DNA of 33,205 nt, taken from NCBI GenBank assembly GCA_902594485.1, contig CACJMJ010000010.1, forward strand, positions 1-33,205, read 5' to 3'. A model generated the notes under the pieces. That model had not been told where the DNA came from and made no database searches. It saw only the letters and a program-made list of their open reading frames with translations. This DNA comes from an uncultured Bacteroidota bacterium (GTDB lineage: Bacteria > Bacteroidota > Bacteroidia > Flavobacteriales > Flavobacteriaceae). Position 1 is the first letter of the stretch. The number at the start of each line of letters is the position of its first letter. Shown here one piece after another: positions 10,390 through 19,519 of the stretch. The position numbers and the translations under genes are program-made.

Positions 10390-10403
10390 CGCTTTTAAAA
10401 GCG
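10390..10403. promoter_or_regulatory. Perfect 14-bp palindrome CGCTTTTAAAAGCG upstream of the thioredoxin-like gene
   Basis: Self-complementary string in the intergenic region, 8 bp from the ATG at 10382. Confidence 0.35.
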
Positions 10404-10564
10404 AAAGTATAAATTTTTTCTGTTTTAATCCAAAAATTTTTATTGCTATTATCCTGATTAAGAAGAACTTCTACCAAGATCTTTTAATGTTTAATAAAGA
10501 TTTTATAACCTAAAATTCAAGATTATTTAACATTACATATTTATTTGTTTTTGATATTTGACTT

Positions 10565-10990
10565 ATGAAAAAATACTTGATTATTATACTGATATTAGTG
10601 TCGACAACCACAGCTTATTCTCAGAAAATAGGTTATGAATTCCGAACTAATGGAAAAGCATACATATCAACTTCCTATGCTGGTTTTGAAATTAGGCATA
10701 GGACTGATAGAGAAGAGAATAGATTTACTTACAGACATAAATTAATTGATTCTGATAAGTTCACACTTAGTTTACCATTACATTATAAAGTTGAGAAAGA
10801 CCAAGCTACTCTAGAGCCCAGACTTAAGTATCATTTAGAAAAATTTAGTTTTTGGGCTCAAAAAGAATTTAACACCGAAGAAAATATGAATGCTGCATTT
10901 GGTCTAGATATTCCTGTTAAAGATTTCACGTACAGAGTTGGATGGGATTCATCAAATACAGTCAGAGTCAGATTAGTTAAAAAGTTTTAA
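10565..10990 (+). CDS. Small exported beta-rich protein (possible outer-membrane protein), in tandem with the PiT gene
   Basis: Signal peptide MKKYLIIILILVSTTTAYSQ, then alternating amphipathic beta-strand-like segments ending VRVRLVKKF; 6 bp before the PiT ORF. Confidence 0.6.
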   Translation: MKKYLIIILILVSTTTAYSQKIGYEFRTNGKAYISTSYAGFEIRHRTDREENRFTYRHKLIDSDKFTLSLPLHYKVEKDQATLEPRLKYHLEKFSFWAQKEFNTEENMNAAFGLDIPVKDFTYRVGWDSSNTVRVRLVKKF

Positions 10991-10996
10991 ATTATT

Positions 10997-12601
10997 ATGG
11001 AAAACATTTATTTATTTATATTAATCGCTCTTATAGTATTAGCATTTGCAGACTTAATTGTAGGGGTTAGTAATGATGCTGTAAATTTTTTAAACTCTGC
11101 TATAGGCTCTAAAGTTTTATCATTTAAAACATTGATGATAATTGCCAGCCTAGGGGTCTTCGTTGGTTGCGTTTATTCAAGTGGTATGATGGAAGTTGCA
11201 AGAAAAGGAATATTCAACCCCGGAGAATTTCTATTTAATGAAATTATGATAATTTTTATGGCAGTAATGATTACTGATATTTTAATATTAGATCTATTTA
11301 ATTCATGGGGGCTACCTACATCAACAACAGTTTCTATTGTCTTTGAATTACTTGGAGCATCTGTGGCTATGGCTCTCATTAAAATTGGTGTTGACAATGG
11401 TTCATTCACTGATTTGGCTACTTATATTAATACTTCAAAAGCTACACAAATTATTTTTGGGATATTGTTATCTGTATTTGTAGCTTTTAGTATTGGTGCA
11501 ATTGTTCAGTGGGTTTCAAGGCTACTGTTGTCTTATGATTTTAAAACAAAAGCAACCTGGATTGGTGCGATTTTTGGAGGAATTGCTTTAACCGCAATCT
11601 CATACTTTGTATTGATGAAAGGGATTAAAGGAACTTCATATGCCGGAGAAAGTTTTGACTTAATCGGTGGAATGACCATTAAAGACTTTTTAGAATCTAA
11701 TGTTATTACTATAGTTACATATAGCTCAATTATATGGTCGTTAATTTCATTCTCTTTAATTCGTTTTTTTAATGTTGATATTTATAAAGTAATTATTGGA
11801 GCTGGAACATTTGCTTTAGCGCTTGCTTTTGCAGGAAATGATTTAGTTAATTTTATTGGTGTTCCAATTGCTGCATGGCAGTCTTATGAAGCATGGGTAG
11901 CATCAGGAGTTGCTGCAAACGAATTTAGTATGCAAGTTTTAGCATCAAAAGTTCCTACTCCTAATTTTTTACTTATTATTGCTGGTATAGTTATGGTTGT
12001 TACTCTTTGGTTTTCTAAAAAAGCACGAAGAGTTGTGAAAACTGAGCTTGACTTATCAACTCAAGGTGAGGTCTCAGAGAGATTTAACCCAAACTTTTTA
12101 TCTAGATTTATTGTGATGATAGGATCTTCAATATCAACTTTATTTTCAAAAATTCTCCCTTCCTCAGTTAAGAAAACAATTGAAAAAAGATTTGAAGTTC
12201 CTGAGATATTGACCAGTAAGATAGACACTAGTGATAGACCTGCATTTGATGTAATAAGAGCATCTGTCAATTTAGTTGTTGCAGGTATATTAATTTCTTT
12301 TGCAACATCATATAAACTTCCTTTATCAACAACATATGTCACTTTTATGGTAGCTATGGGAACTTCACTTTCAGATAGAGCATGGGGAAGTGAAAGCGCA
12401 GTCTACAGAGTTTCAGGAGTATTGAACGTCATTGGTGGCTGGTTCCTTACAGCATTATCAGCGTTTAGTATTAGTGCATTAGTTGTGTTTATGATTACCC
12501 AATTAAAATTTATTGGAATACTTTTAGTAATCAGTATTGTAACGTTTTTGATAATAAGAAATCATATAAACTTCAAGAAAAGAGATGAAGTTAAACTCTA
12601 G
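10997..12601 (+). CDS. Inorganic phosphate transporter, PiT family
   Basis: PiT signatures: GVSNDAVNFLNSAIGSKVLSFKT, GLPTSTTVSIVFELLGASV, AFAGNDLVNFIGVPIAA, KLPLSTTYVTFMVAMGTSLSDRAWG. Confidence 0.92.
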   Translation: MENIYLFILIALIVLAFADLIVGVSNDAVNFLNSAIGSKVLSFKTLMIIASLGVFVGCVYSSGMMEVARKGIFNPGEFLFNEIMIIFMAVMITDILILDLFNSWGLPTSTTVSIVFELLGASVAMALIKIGVDNGSFTDLATYINTSKATQIIFGILLSVFVAFSIGAIVQWVSRLLLSYDFKTKATWIGAIFGGIALTAISYFVLMKGIKGTSYAGESFDLIGGMTIKDFLESNVITIVTYSSIIWSLISFSLIRFFNVDIYKVIIGAGTFALALAFAGNDLVNFIGVPIAAWQSYEAWVASGVAANEFSMQVLASKVPTPNFLLIIAGIVMVVTLWFSKKARRVVKTELDLSTQGEVSERFNPNFLSRFIVMIGSSISTLFSKILPSSVKKTIEKRFEVPEILTSKIDTSDRPAFDVIRASVNLVVAGILISFATSYKLPLSTTYVTFMVAMGTSLSDRAWGSESAVYRVSGVLNVIGGWFLTALSAFSISALVVFMITQLKFIGILLVISIVTFLIIRNHINFKKRDEVKL

Positions 12602-12675
12602 ATATCTGTTTAAATAATCTTAAGTTTTTTTGAGATGGATGGTATTGTTGATGTGAAGTGCTAGGAAGGTTTGCT

Positions 12676-12756
12676 TTATGCGAAAAGACAAGCCAAAACT
12701 AATAACATACATGCAACTACCAATCTTAATTTAACTATAATATTCATAATTGTCAT
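12676..12756 (-). CDS. Candidate 26-aa hydrophobic peptide MTIMNIIVKLRLVVACMLLVLACLFA (missed sORF or dual-function RNA)
   Basis: Complete ATG..TAA frame on the minus strand in the 253-bp gap between pit and nrdA; short TM-like sequence; directly downstream of the 11-bp repeat array. Confidence 0.4.
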   Translation of the reverse strand: MTIMNIIVKLRLVVACMLLVLACLFA

Positions 12757-12760
12757 TTAT

Positions 12761-12826
12761 TTTATAACGTAAAGTTAACGATAAATTAACAATTAACAAA
12801 CTTTTACATAACATTAAGTTAACATT
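12761..12826 (-). promoter_or_regulatory. Six phased 11-bp repeats (GTTA core), Pho-box-like tandem operator
   Basis: Minus strand: AATGTTAACTT AATGTTATGTA AAAGTTTGTTA ATTGTTAATTT ATCGTTAACTT TACGTTATAAA; GTTA (GTTT in unit 3) recurs every 11 nt. Confidence 0.6.
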
Positions 12827-12854
12827 GGAATGTAAAGCTTTGATTTAAAATGAA

Positions 12855-15335
12855 TTACGAACCACACATAAGGCAGTCATCATCCTCATTTTCTTTTGAT
12901 TGTGACAAGATTTGCTTTAATTCCTCTGGTGATAATGGCTCAACCGCAACAGGTTTTTCTTTAGATTTTGTTGCAGCTGCTTTTTCTGTTCTTGTAATTT
13001 CTACCTCTCCCACTTCCTCTTTAACAACTTCAGGTTCTACAGAAACTGGAGACTCGACTTCTTTCTTCTTTAAAGTAAATTTAATAGCATCAACAGCAGC
13101 TTTTGTCCTTAAGTAATACATTCCTGTTTTTAAACCTGACTTCCATGCATAAAAGTGCATTGATGTAAGCTTAGACATTGTAGCTCCTTCCATAAATAAA
13201 TTAAGTGATTGAGACTGGTCAATAAAGAATCCTCTATGTCTAGCCATATCGATTATATCCTTCATACTCATTTCCCATACAGTTTTGTATAACTCTTTAA
13301 GGTCATCAGGAATTCCATCAATATCTTGAATAGATCCATTTGCACCCATTAATTCATGTTTCATGTCCTCATTCCAAAGTCCTAATTCAACAAGATCATT
13401 TAATAAGTGTTTGTTTACAATTATAAATTCACCTGATAAAACTCTTCTAGTATAAATGTTTGAAGTATAAGGCTCAAAACATTCGTTGTTACCAAGAATT
13501 TGAGAAGTACTTGCGGTTGGCATTGGTGCAACAAGTAAAGAGTTCCTTACTCCATGTTTAAGGATACTTTTTCTGAGGACTTTCCAATCCCATCTACCAC
13601 TAAGATCCTCATCCTCAACACCCCACATGTTATGCTGCAACTCACCCTTTGAAATTGGGGAGCCTTTATAGGATTCATATACCCCATCTTTTTTTGCCTC
13701 CTCAACAGATGCAGTAAGAGCTGCAAAGTAAATTGTCTCAAAAATTTCTTGATTTAATTCTTTTGCTTTATCAGAAGTGAAAGGAAGCCTCAGCAGTATA
13801 AATGCATCTGCTAAACCCTGAACACCAAGCCCAACAGGTCTATGCCTAAAGTTTGAGTTTTCAGCCTCTTTTACTGGATAATAATTTCTGTCAATAACCT
13901 TATTTAGATTTTTGGTCACTCTAACTGTTACATCAAAAAGTTTTTGATGATTAAATTCCCCATCTTCTACAAACATTGGCAGAGCAATAGATGCAAGATT
14001 ACATACAGCTATCTCGTCTTTAGACGTGTACTCTAATATCTCAGTACATAAATTAGAAGATCTTATCGTACCAAGATTTTTTTGATTTGATTTTCTATTA
14101 CAAGAATCTTTGTAAAGCATGTAAGGAGTTCCTGTTTCAATTTGAGATTCAAGAATCTTTTCCCAAAGCTCTCGTGCTTTTATTGATTTTCTACCTTTAG
14201 ATTGCTTTTCATATTTTAAGTATAATTTATCAAATTCATCTCCATGACAGTCATATAGTCCAGGACACTCGTTTGGACACATTAAAGTCCATTCTTCGTT
14301 ATTTTCAACCCTCTTCATAAATAAGTCCGGCATCCACATTGCATAGAACAGGTCTCTAGCTCTCATTTCCTCTTTACCATGATTTTTCTTTAGGTCTAAG
14401 AAGTCATATATATCAGCGTGCCATGGCTCAATATAAATAGCAAAAGAACCTTTTCTTTTTCCACCACCTTGATCAACATATCTAGCAGTATCATTAAAAA
14501 CTCTTAACATAGGAACAATACCATTAGATGTTCCGTTAGTTCCTGATATGTATGATCCAGTAGATCTAATATTATGAATTGAAAGACCTATACCTCCTGC
14601 TGACTGAGATATTTTAGCAGTTTGTTTTAAAGTATCATATATTCCATCAATACTATCATCTTGCATAGTCAAAAGGAAACATGAAGACATCTGAGGTTTT
14701 GGTGTACCTGCATTAAAAAGGGTTGGTGTAGCATGAGTAAAATATTTCTTTGACATTAGCTCATAAGTATCAATCACCGCATCAATATCATCCAGATGAA
14801 TTCCAACCGAAACTCTCATTAACATGTGTTGTGGTCTTTCTACAATTTTACCATTGATCTTTAAAAGATAGGATCTTTCAAGAGTTTTAAAACCAAAATA
14901 ATCATATCCAAAATCTCTATTATAAATAATTTTTGAATCTAACAGCTCTGCATTTTTCTTAATTACTTTATATACTTCATCTGAAAGAAGAGGAGCTTTT
15001 TTTCCTGTGATCGGGTTTACATAAGTATGTAAATCCTTCATAGTGGATGAAAAAGACTTATTCGTATTTTTATGTAAGTTGGAGACAGAGATTCTAGCTG
15101 CAAGTGAAGCATATTCTGGATGAGTTGTTGTCATTGTTGCAGCAATTTCAGCAGCAAGATTATCCAACTCAGATGTGGTAACACCATCGTAAAGACCTTC
15201 AATAACCCTCATGGCTACCCTAACAGGATCAACAAGCTCGTTGAAACCATAGCAAAGCTTTTTAATCCTTGCGGTTATTTTGTCAAACATTATGGGCTCT
15301 TTCTTCCCGTCTCTTTTAATTACATACATACTCAT
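12855..15335 (-). CDS. nrdA: Ribonucleoside-diphosphate reductase alpha subunit (class Ia)
   Basis: ATP-cone N-terminus, [56 protein letters not shown]-terminal CLMCGS redox motif. Confidence 0.96.
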   Translation of the reverse strand: MSMYVIKRDGKKEPIMFDKITARIKKLCYGFNELVDPVRVAMRVIEGLYDGVTTSELDNLAAEIAATMTTTHPEYASLAARISVSNLHKNTNKSFSSTMKDLHTYVNPITGKKAPLLSDEVYKVIKKNAELLDSKIIYNRDFGYDYFGFKTLERSYLLKINGKIVERPQHMLMRVSVGIHLDDIDAVIDTYELMSKKYFTHATPTLFNAGTPKPQMSSCFLLTMQDDSIDGIYDTLKQTAKISQSAGGIGLSIHNIRSTGSYISGTNGTSNGIVPMLRVFNDTARYVDQGGGKRKGSFAIYIEPWHADIYDFLDLKKNHGKEEMRARDLFYAMWMPDLFMKRVENNEEWTLMCPNECPGLYDCHGDEFDKLYLKYEKQSKGRKSIKARELWEKILESQIETGTPYMLYKDSCNRKSNQKNLGTIRSSNLCTEILEYTSKDEIAVCNLASIALPMFVEDGEFNHQKLFDVTVRVTKNLNKVIDRNYYPVKEAENSNFRHRPVGLGVQGLADAFILLRLPFTSDKAKELNQEIFETIYFAALTASVEEAKKDGVYESYKGSPISKGELQHNMWGVEDEDLSGRWDWKVLRKSILKHGVRNSLLVAPMPTASTSQILGNNECFEPYTSNIYTRRVLSGEFIIVNKHLLNDLVELGLWNEDMKHELMGANGSIQDIDGIPDDLKELYKTVWEMSMKDIIDMARHRGFFIDQSQSLNLFMEGATMSKLTSMHFYAWKSGLKTGMYYLRTKAAVDAIKFTLKKKEVESPVSVEPEVVKEEVGEVEITRTEKAAATKSKEKPVAVEPLSPEELKQILSQSKENEDDDCLMCGS

Positions 15336-15381
15336 TCCATTACCATATTATATTATCTAAAAAATTATTTAATTGATTATT

Positions 15382-16359
15382 CTAAAAATCGTCGTCAAGA
15401 CCAAAGTTTGACTCGTCTTTTTTATCATTATTTAAAACACCTGCTTTCTGATATTCAGCAACCCTTTTTTCAAAGAAGTTGGTTTTACCTTGAAGGTTAA
15501 TCATATCCATAAAATCAAATGGATTAGAAACATTAAATTCTTTCTCACATCCAAATTGATCTAGAAGTCTATCTGTTACAAACTCTAGATATTGAGTCAT
15601 TAATTTTGCATTCATACCTATTAAACTTACAGGTAAAGATTCCGTTATAAATTCTCTTTCGATGTTTAAAGCATCAAGAAGTATTTCTTTAATTCTTTCC
15701 TTTGGGACCTTATTGATCATATGATTATTATGCAAGTGAACTGCAAAATCACAATGAACTCCTTCATCACGAGAGATTAACTCATTTGAGAATGTAAGAC
15801 CTGGCATAAGACCTCTTTTCTTGAGCCAGAATATTGAACAAAATGAGCCTGAGAAAAACACTCCTTCAACACCTGCAAAAGCAATAAGCCTTTCAGCAAA
15901 AGAATCTGACTCAATCCATTTTAATGCCCAGTCAGCTTTCTTTTTAATTGCAGGAAAATTTTCAATTGCCTTGAACAAAGTATCTTTTTCTTTATCATCC
16001 TTAACATAAGTGTCAATCAACAGTGAATATGTTTCTGAATGTATATTTTCCATCATAATTTGGAATCCATAGAAAAATTTTGCCTCTGAGTATTGAACTT
16101 CGTTTACAAAATTTTCTGCTAAATTCTCATTTACAATACCATCAGATGCAGCAAAAAAGGCAAGAATATGTTTGATAAAATATCTTTCATCATCATTTAA
16201 TTTTGTACTCCAATCATTTAAATCTTGATGTAAATCAATTTCTTCTGCAGTCCAAAAACTTGCTTCACATTTTTTATACCACTCCCATATATCATGATGC
16301 TTAATTGGGAAAATTACAAATCTGTCTTTGTTTTCTTGTAAAAGTGGTTCTTGCTGCAT
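15382..16359 (-). CDS. nrdB: Ribonucleoside-diphosphate reductase beta subunit (class I)
   Basis: [64 protein letters not shown], acidic C-terminus FGLDDDF. Confidence 0.96.
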   Translation of the reverse strand: MQQEPLLQENKDRFVIFPIKHHDIWEWYKKCEASFWTAEEIDLHQDLNDWSTKLNDDERYFIKHILAFFAASDGIVNENLAENFVNEVQYSEAKFFYGFQIMMENIHSETYSLLIDTYVKDDKEKDTLFKAIENFPAIKKKADWALKWIESDSFAERLIAFAGVEGVFFSGSFCSIFWLKKRGLMPGLTFSNELISRDEGVHCDFAVHLHNNHMINKVPKERIKEILLDALNIEREFITESLPVSLIGMNAKLMTQYLEFVTDRLLDQFGCEKEFNVSNPFDFMDMINLQGKTNFFEKRVAEYQKAGVLNNDKKDESNFGLDDDF

Positions 16360-16477
16360 AATAAATAAATTTTGATTTATGATTTTTTAATTACTTCAAA
16401 TATTTAAAATTCTGATGAAAATTGAAAGAGGATTTTTCAAAGATTAACATAAAGTTTTTAACATTAAAAAAGAACAA

Positions 16478-16506
16478 CTTTTTTTAATCTTTTTTTAATC
16501 TTTTTT
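16478..16506. repeat. 11-bp tandem repeat CTTTTTTTAAT (about 2.6 copies; phased A/T-tracts) upstream of nrdBA
   Basis: c(t)7aat c(t)7aat c(t)6 read directly. Confidence 0.6.
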
Positions 16507-16628
16507 CTCTATGATTTGAGCTAGAAAAAAAATAAACTTTTTAAATTTCTTCAATATATTTGGGGATTAAAATGAATTAAAAAAATATTAATGGTAGCTT
16601 TTTTTAGCTTATGTTTGCATATCAAAAA

Positions 16629-16826
16629 ATGAAAAATCTAGATAAAATTTTATTGTTTTTAACAATTTTGATTGTAGTATTTAATTTAACACAACTAAAT
16701 ATCTATAATTTTTTGGATGATGAAAACAGAATTGCATTAATATGTTTCATTCTTTCATTGTGCGCTCTTATCCTGATCTTAATTTTAATGATTTCAAAAA
16801 AAATAAGGGATAAGTACAATAGCTAA
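16629..16826 (+). CDS. Small two-TM hypothetical membrane protein
   Basis: MKNLDKILLFLTILIVVFNLTQLNIYNFLDDENRIALICFILSLCALILILILMISKKIRDKYNS; the ATG at 16611 in the ORF track overlaps a TATGTTTG (-7-like) string, so the ATG at 16629 is preferred. Confidence 0.5.
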   Translation: MKNLDKILLFLTILIVVFNLTQLNIYNFLDDENRIALICFILSLCALILILILMISKKIRDKYNS

Positions 16827-17242
16827 ATCTCGATAAAATCAACCTCTACGCCTGACTTCAATAAAAATTCAATTCCTGATTGATCTTTGTATTTTTTAGA
16901 GTAAACAATCCTCTTTATACCAGACTGAAAGATAAGCTTACTACATTCCCTACATGGTGATAAAGTAATGTAAAGAGTAGCTCCATTTGTGGACTGAGTA
17001 GAACCAGAAACTTTAGCTATAGCATTTGCCTCTGCATGAAGAACATACCACTTTGTATAACCTTCATCGTCTTCACATGGATTTTCAAATCCAGTTGGTG
17101 TTCCATTGTATCCATCTGATATGATCATCTTATCTTTTACAATTAATGCTCCAACTTGTCTTCTTTTACAATGAGATAGTTTGGACCATTCCTCAGCCAT
17201 TCTGAGATAGGCAATATCATATTTCAATTGTTTATCTTTCAA
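16823..17242 (-). CDS. dCMP deaminase / ComEB-like cytidine deaminase family protein
   Basis: Zinc motifs HAEANAIAKVSG and PCRECSKLIFQSGIKRIVYSKKY. Confidence 0.88.
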   Translation of the reverse strand: MKDKQLKYDIAYLRMAEEWSKLSHCKRRQVGALIVKDKMIISDGYNGTPTGFENPCEDDEGYTKWYVLHAEANAIAKVSGSTQSTNGATLYITLSPCRECSKLIFQSGIKRIVYSKKYKDQSGIEFLLKSGVEVDFIEI

Positions 17243-17330
17243 ATTAAGATCTTTAATTATCGATTGCTAAATATAAGTTAATCTGAATTTATTTTTTGAC
17301 TTTCTTTATATATTTGTAAAAAAATAAATA

Positions 17331-17741
17331 ATGTACCCAGAAGAAATTGTAAAACCAATGAAGCTTGAATTGACTAGTTCAGGTTTTTCAGAATTAACTT
17401 CATCAGACGATGTTAAATCAGCACTAGATAAAGAAGGGACTACACTTATTGTAGTAAACTCTGTGTGTGGATGTGCTGCGAGAAATGCAAGACCAGGAGT
17501 GATCATGTCTTTATCTAACGACTCTAAACCAGATAATCTTTGTACTGTATTTGCTGGATTTGATATTGAGGCAACAAACACTGCAAGAGAAGAGATGCTT
17601 CCATTTCCTCCTTCGTCTCCGTCCATTGCCTTATTCAAAAATGGTGAGCTAGTACACATGGTTGAAAGACATCACATTGAAGGTAGAGAGGCTGACTTAA
17701 TAGCAGACAACCTTATTCAAGCATATAACGAGTTTTGCTAG
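17331..17741 (+). CDS. BrxA/BrxB family bacilliredoxin (YphP/YqiW-like)
   Basis: CGC active site in VVNSVCGCAARNARPGV; FPPSSPSIALFKNGELVHMVERHHIEGREA. Confidence 0.88.
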   Translation: MYPEEIVKPMKLELTSSGFSELTSSDDVKSALDKEGTTLIVVNSVCGCAARNARPGVIMSLSNDSKPDNLCTVFAGFDIEATNTAREEMLPFPPSSPSIALFKNGELVHMVERHHIEGREADLIADNLIQAYNEFC

Positions 17742-19190
17742 TTATTTAGGTAATGAGATTTTAAAATCTGTACCTTTTCTATTTTTAGATTTGTATGAAA
17801 TTTTACCTCTGTGAGAATTTATAATACTTCTTACAATACCCAATCCTAGACCCATTCCATCAGACTTAGTTGTAAACTTTGGTTCAAAAATCTTATCTCT
17901 GTTATTTTTTGAAACTCCAAGTCCGTTATCTGAGACAATCACTTTAACAGTTTTTAAACCTTCAGTAATTTTTACATTAATGACTGGCTCTCTATCATGA
18001 GGTATTGCTTGAATACTATTCTTGATCAAATTAGTCATTACCCTAATCCACTGTTCTTTATCTAGTTTAATAAATATGTTTTCACTTGAAGTCTCGAGAG
18101 AAATATTGTTTTGCTCAAAAATTTCAACAACTTTTTTAGTTGCCTCTACAATATCAGTTTTTTCAAGCTGTGTCTTTGGAAGAGTCGCAAAATCCGAAAA
18201 AGATGTAGCAACATTACTCATTGTATCTATTTGTTCTATTAAAGTATCACAAAAGTCATTTAACTTATCTTTCTGATCTTCACCTTTTTTTAAACCACTA
18301 TTTTTTTGAAAGCTTTGAACAGTTAGTCTCATTGGTGTTAATGGATTTTTAATTTCATGTGCTACTTGTTTAGCCATTTCCTGCCAAGCTTGTTCTCTTT
18401 CTGTTTTTGCTAATCTTTCCGCACTATCTTCAAGATCATCAATCATCTTATTATATGAATTTACAAGGCTATCTATCTCCTTTGTTGCATTACTTAAATA
18501 AATCTTTTCATTTTTTTTAAGTAAACCTGCTTGTCCAATTTTTAAACGAATAGTTTCAATGGACCTAGTAACATATCTTGATATAAAATAAGCCAACACA
18601 ATAGCAACTACAAGCATAATAAAGTATATCTGATAAAGGGTTGATAAGAATACATTCAATTCACTCTCAGCAAAAGAAACATCTTGAAAATATGGAAAAA
18701 AAAGTATTGCATATTTTTCTCCAACATCATTTTTCAAAACACTATAAGATGCTTGGAATTTTCCGACATCTGTGAAATTCTCTGATGTAAATTTTCCTTC
18801 ATCAGTTGAAACTAACATGTCTGCAAACTCTTCCTCTAAAGAATAATTATTAGATATAACATCAAGTGGAAGGTATGAGTAAAAAAGTGGGCGACCACCA
18901 GTTGTAAAAATTGAGTATTCAACACTATGAATTTTTGTTATCTCCTCGAAGTCTTTTTCATACCCATCCCATAAATCATATCTATCTGACAAATCATATT
19001 TATTGACTATGTAATTTATTTGTCTTTTTAATTGGTTTTCCTTTCTCTCTTGTCTGTAAGAGTTGTACTGATCGGATTCAGTTCTATATTGATAATAAGT
19101 TGAACCTAAAACTAAAAGTGTAGCAGTAAAAACTAATAATATCATTGAGATAAAGATTCTTAATCTCAGAGACATTTTATTTTTAAACAT
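17742..19190 (-). CDS. Sensor histidine kinase, NtrY-like
   Basis: N-terminal TM, HAMP-like region, QVAHEIKNPLTPMRLTVQSF H-box, NLIKNSIQAI N-box, DNGLGVSKNNRDKIFEPKFTTKSDGMGLGLGIVRSI G-boxes. Confidence 0.92.
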   Translation of the reverse strand: MFKNKMSLRLRIFISMILLVFTATLLVLGSTYYQYRTESDQYNSYRQERKENQLKRQINYIVNKYDLSDRYDLWDGYEKDFEEITKIHSVEYSIFTTGGRPLFYSYLPLDVISNNYSLEEEFADMLVSTDEGKFTSENFTDVGKFQASYSVLKNDVGEKYAILFFPYFQDVSFAESELNVFLSTLYQIYFIMLVVAIVLAYFISRYVTRSIETIRLKIGQAGLLKKNEKIYLSNATKEIDSLVNSYNKMIDDLEDSAERLAKTEREQAWQEMAKQVAHEIKNPLTPMRLTVQSFQKNSGLKKGEDQKDKLNDFCDTLIEQIDTMSNVATSFSDFATLPKTQLEKTDIVEATKKVVEIFEQNNISLETSSENIFIKLDKEQWIRVMTNLIKNSIQAIPHDREPVINVKITEGLKTVKVIVSDNGLGVSKNNRDKIFEPKFTTKSDGMGLGLGIVRSIINSHRGKISYKSKNRKGTDFKISLPK

Positions 19191-19239
19191 AGTTACTCAA
19201 TTCTTTAGTAAGTAAATATATTAAAGTTTTAGCCAAATG

Positions 19240-19260
19240 ATTTAAGCTCAGGGCTTAAAT
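19240..19260. other. Perfect inverted repeat ATTTAAGC-tcagg-GCTTAAAT upstream of the histidine kinase
   Basis: 8-bp stem, 5-nt loop. Confidence 0.6.
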
Positions 19261-19277
19261 AAATGGAAATAGATAGA

Positions 19278-19299
19278 GTATACCCCTTGAAGGGTATAC
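19278..19299. other. Perfect inverted repeat GTATACCC-cttgaa-GGGTATAC upstream of the histidine kinase
   Basis: 8-bp stem, 6-nt loop. Confidence 0.65.
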
Positions 19300-19335
19300 A
19301 TATAATTAGAAGAAAAAGGCAATTAAGTAAAAAGT

Positions 19336-19348
19336 GATAATGATTATC
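19336..19348. promoter_or_regulatory. Fur-box-like 6-1-6 palindrome GATAAT-G-ATTATC
   Basis: Perfect hexamer inverted repeat matching the core of the classical Fur consensus; overlaps the 3' end of the 40-aa sORF and lies upstream of the histidine kinase. Confidence 0.45.
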
Positions 19349-19466
19349 CTTTCACTTGGTGATCACCACAAATGTTATTAGCCTCAACTTCAACATTATG
19401 TTTTGCACAAAGTAATGACTCTGTCATATTTGTACAATTTATACATGTATTAACTGTTTGAATCAT
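19344..19466 (-). CDS. Candidate 40-aa Cys/His-rich microprotein (not in ORF track)
   Basis: ATG..TAA frame: MIQTVNTCINCTNMTESLLCAKHNVEVEANNICGDHQVKG; CxxC-x8-CxxH-x9-CxxH ligand spacing; own operator-like palindrome about 37 bp upstream. Confidence 0.65.
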   Translation of the reverse strand: MIQTVNTCINCTNMTESLLCAKHNVEVEANNICGDHQVKG

Positions 19467-19502
19467 TTTTAATAATTTTCATTAAAATTAAATCAAAAAA
19501 CG

Positions 19503-19519
19503 TTTAGAATGATTTTAAA
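19503..19519. promoter_or_regulatory. 8-1-8 palindrome TTTAGAAT-G-ATTTTAAA (one mismatch), same motif as in the fbpA/DUF4856 promoter
   Basis: Matches the TTTAGAAC-n-GTTCTAAA pattern; upstream of the 40-aa sORF. Confidence 0.45.

Noticed and set aside
11173-12342. Minus-strand ORFs (78 and 93 aa) inside pit
   Set aside because: Shadow ORFs of a clear PiT transporter; no domain or start-region support.
12850-13116. Plus-strand Ser/Thr-rich ORF of 88 aa
   Set aside because: Antisense of the nrdA C-terminus (Glu/Lys-rich linker read backwards).
15120-15500. Plus-strand ORF of 126 aa across the nrdA/nrdB junction
   Set aside because: Antisense to both RNR genes and without recognisable features.
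17306-17659. Minus-strand ORF of 117 aa
   Set aside because: Antisense to the bacilliredoxin gene, which has clear family motifs.
17735-17748. Zero-gap convergent ends of bacilliredoxin and histidine kinase
   Set aside because: Common in compact genomes; no evidence of more than overlapping 3' ends.
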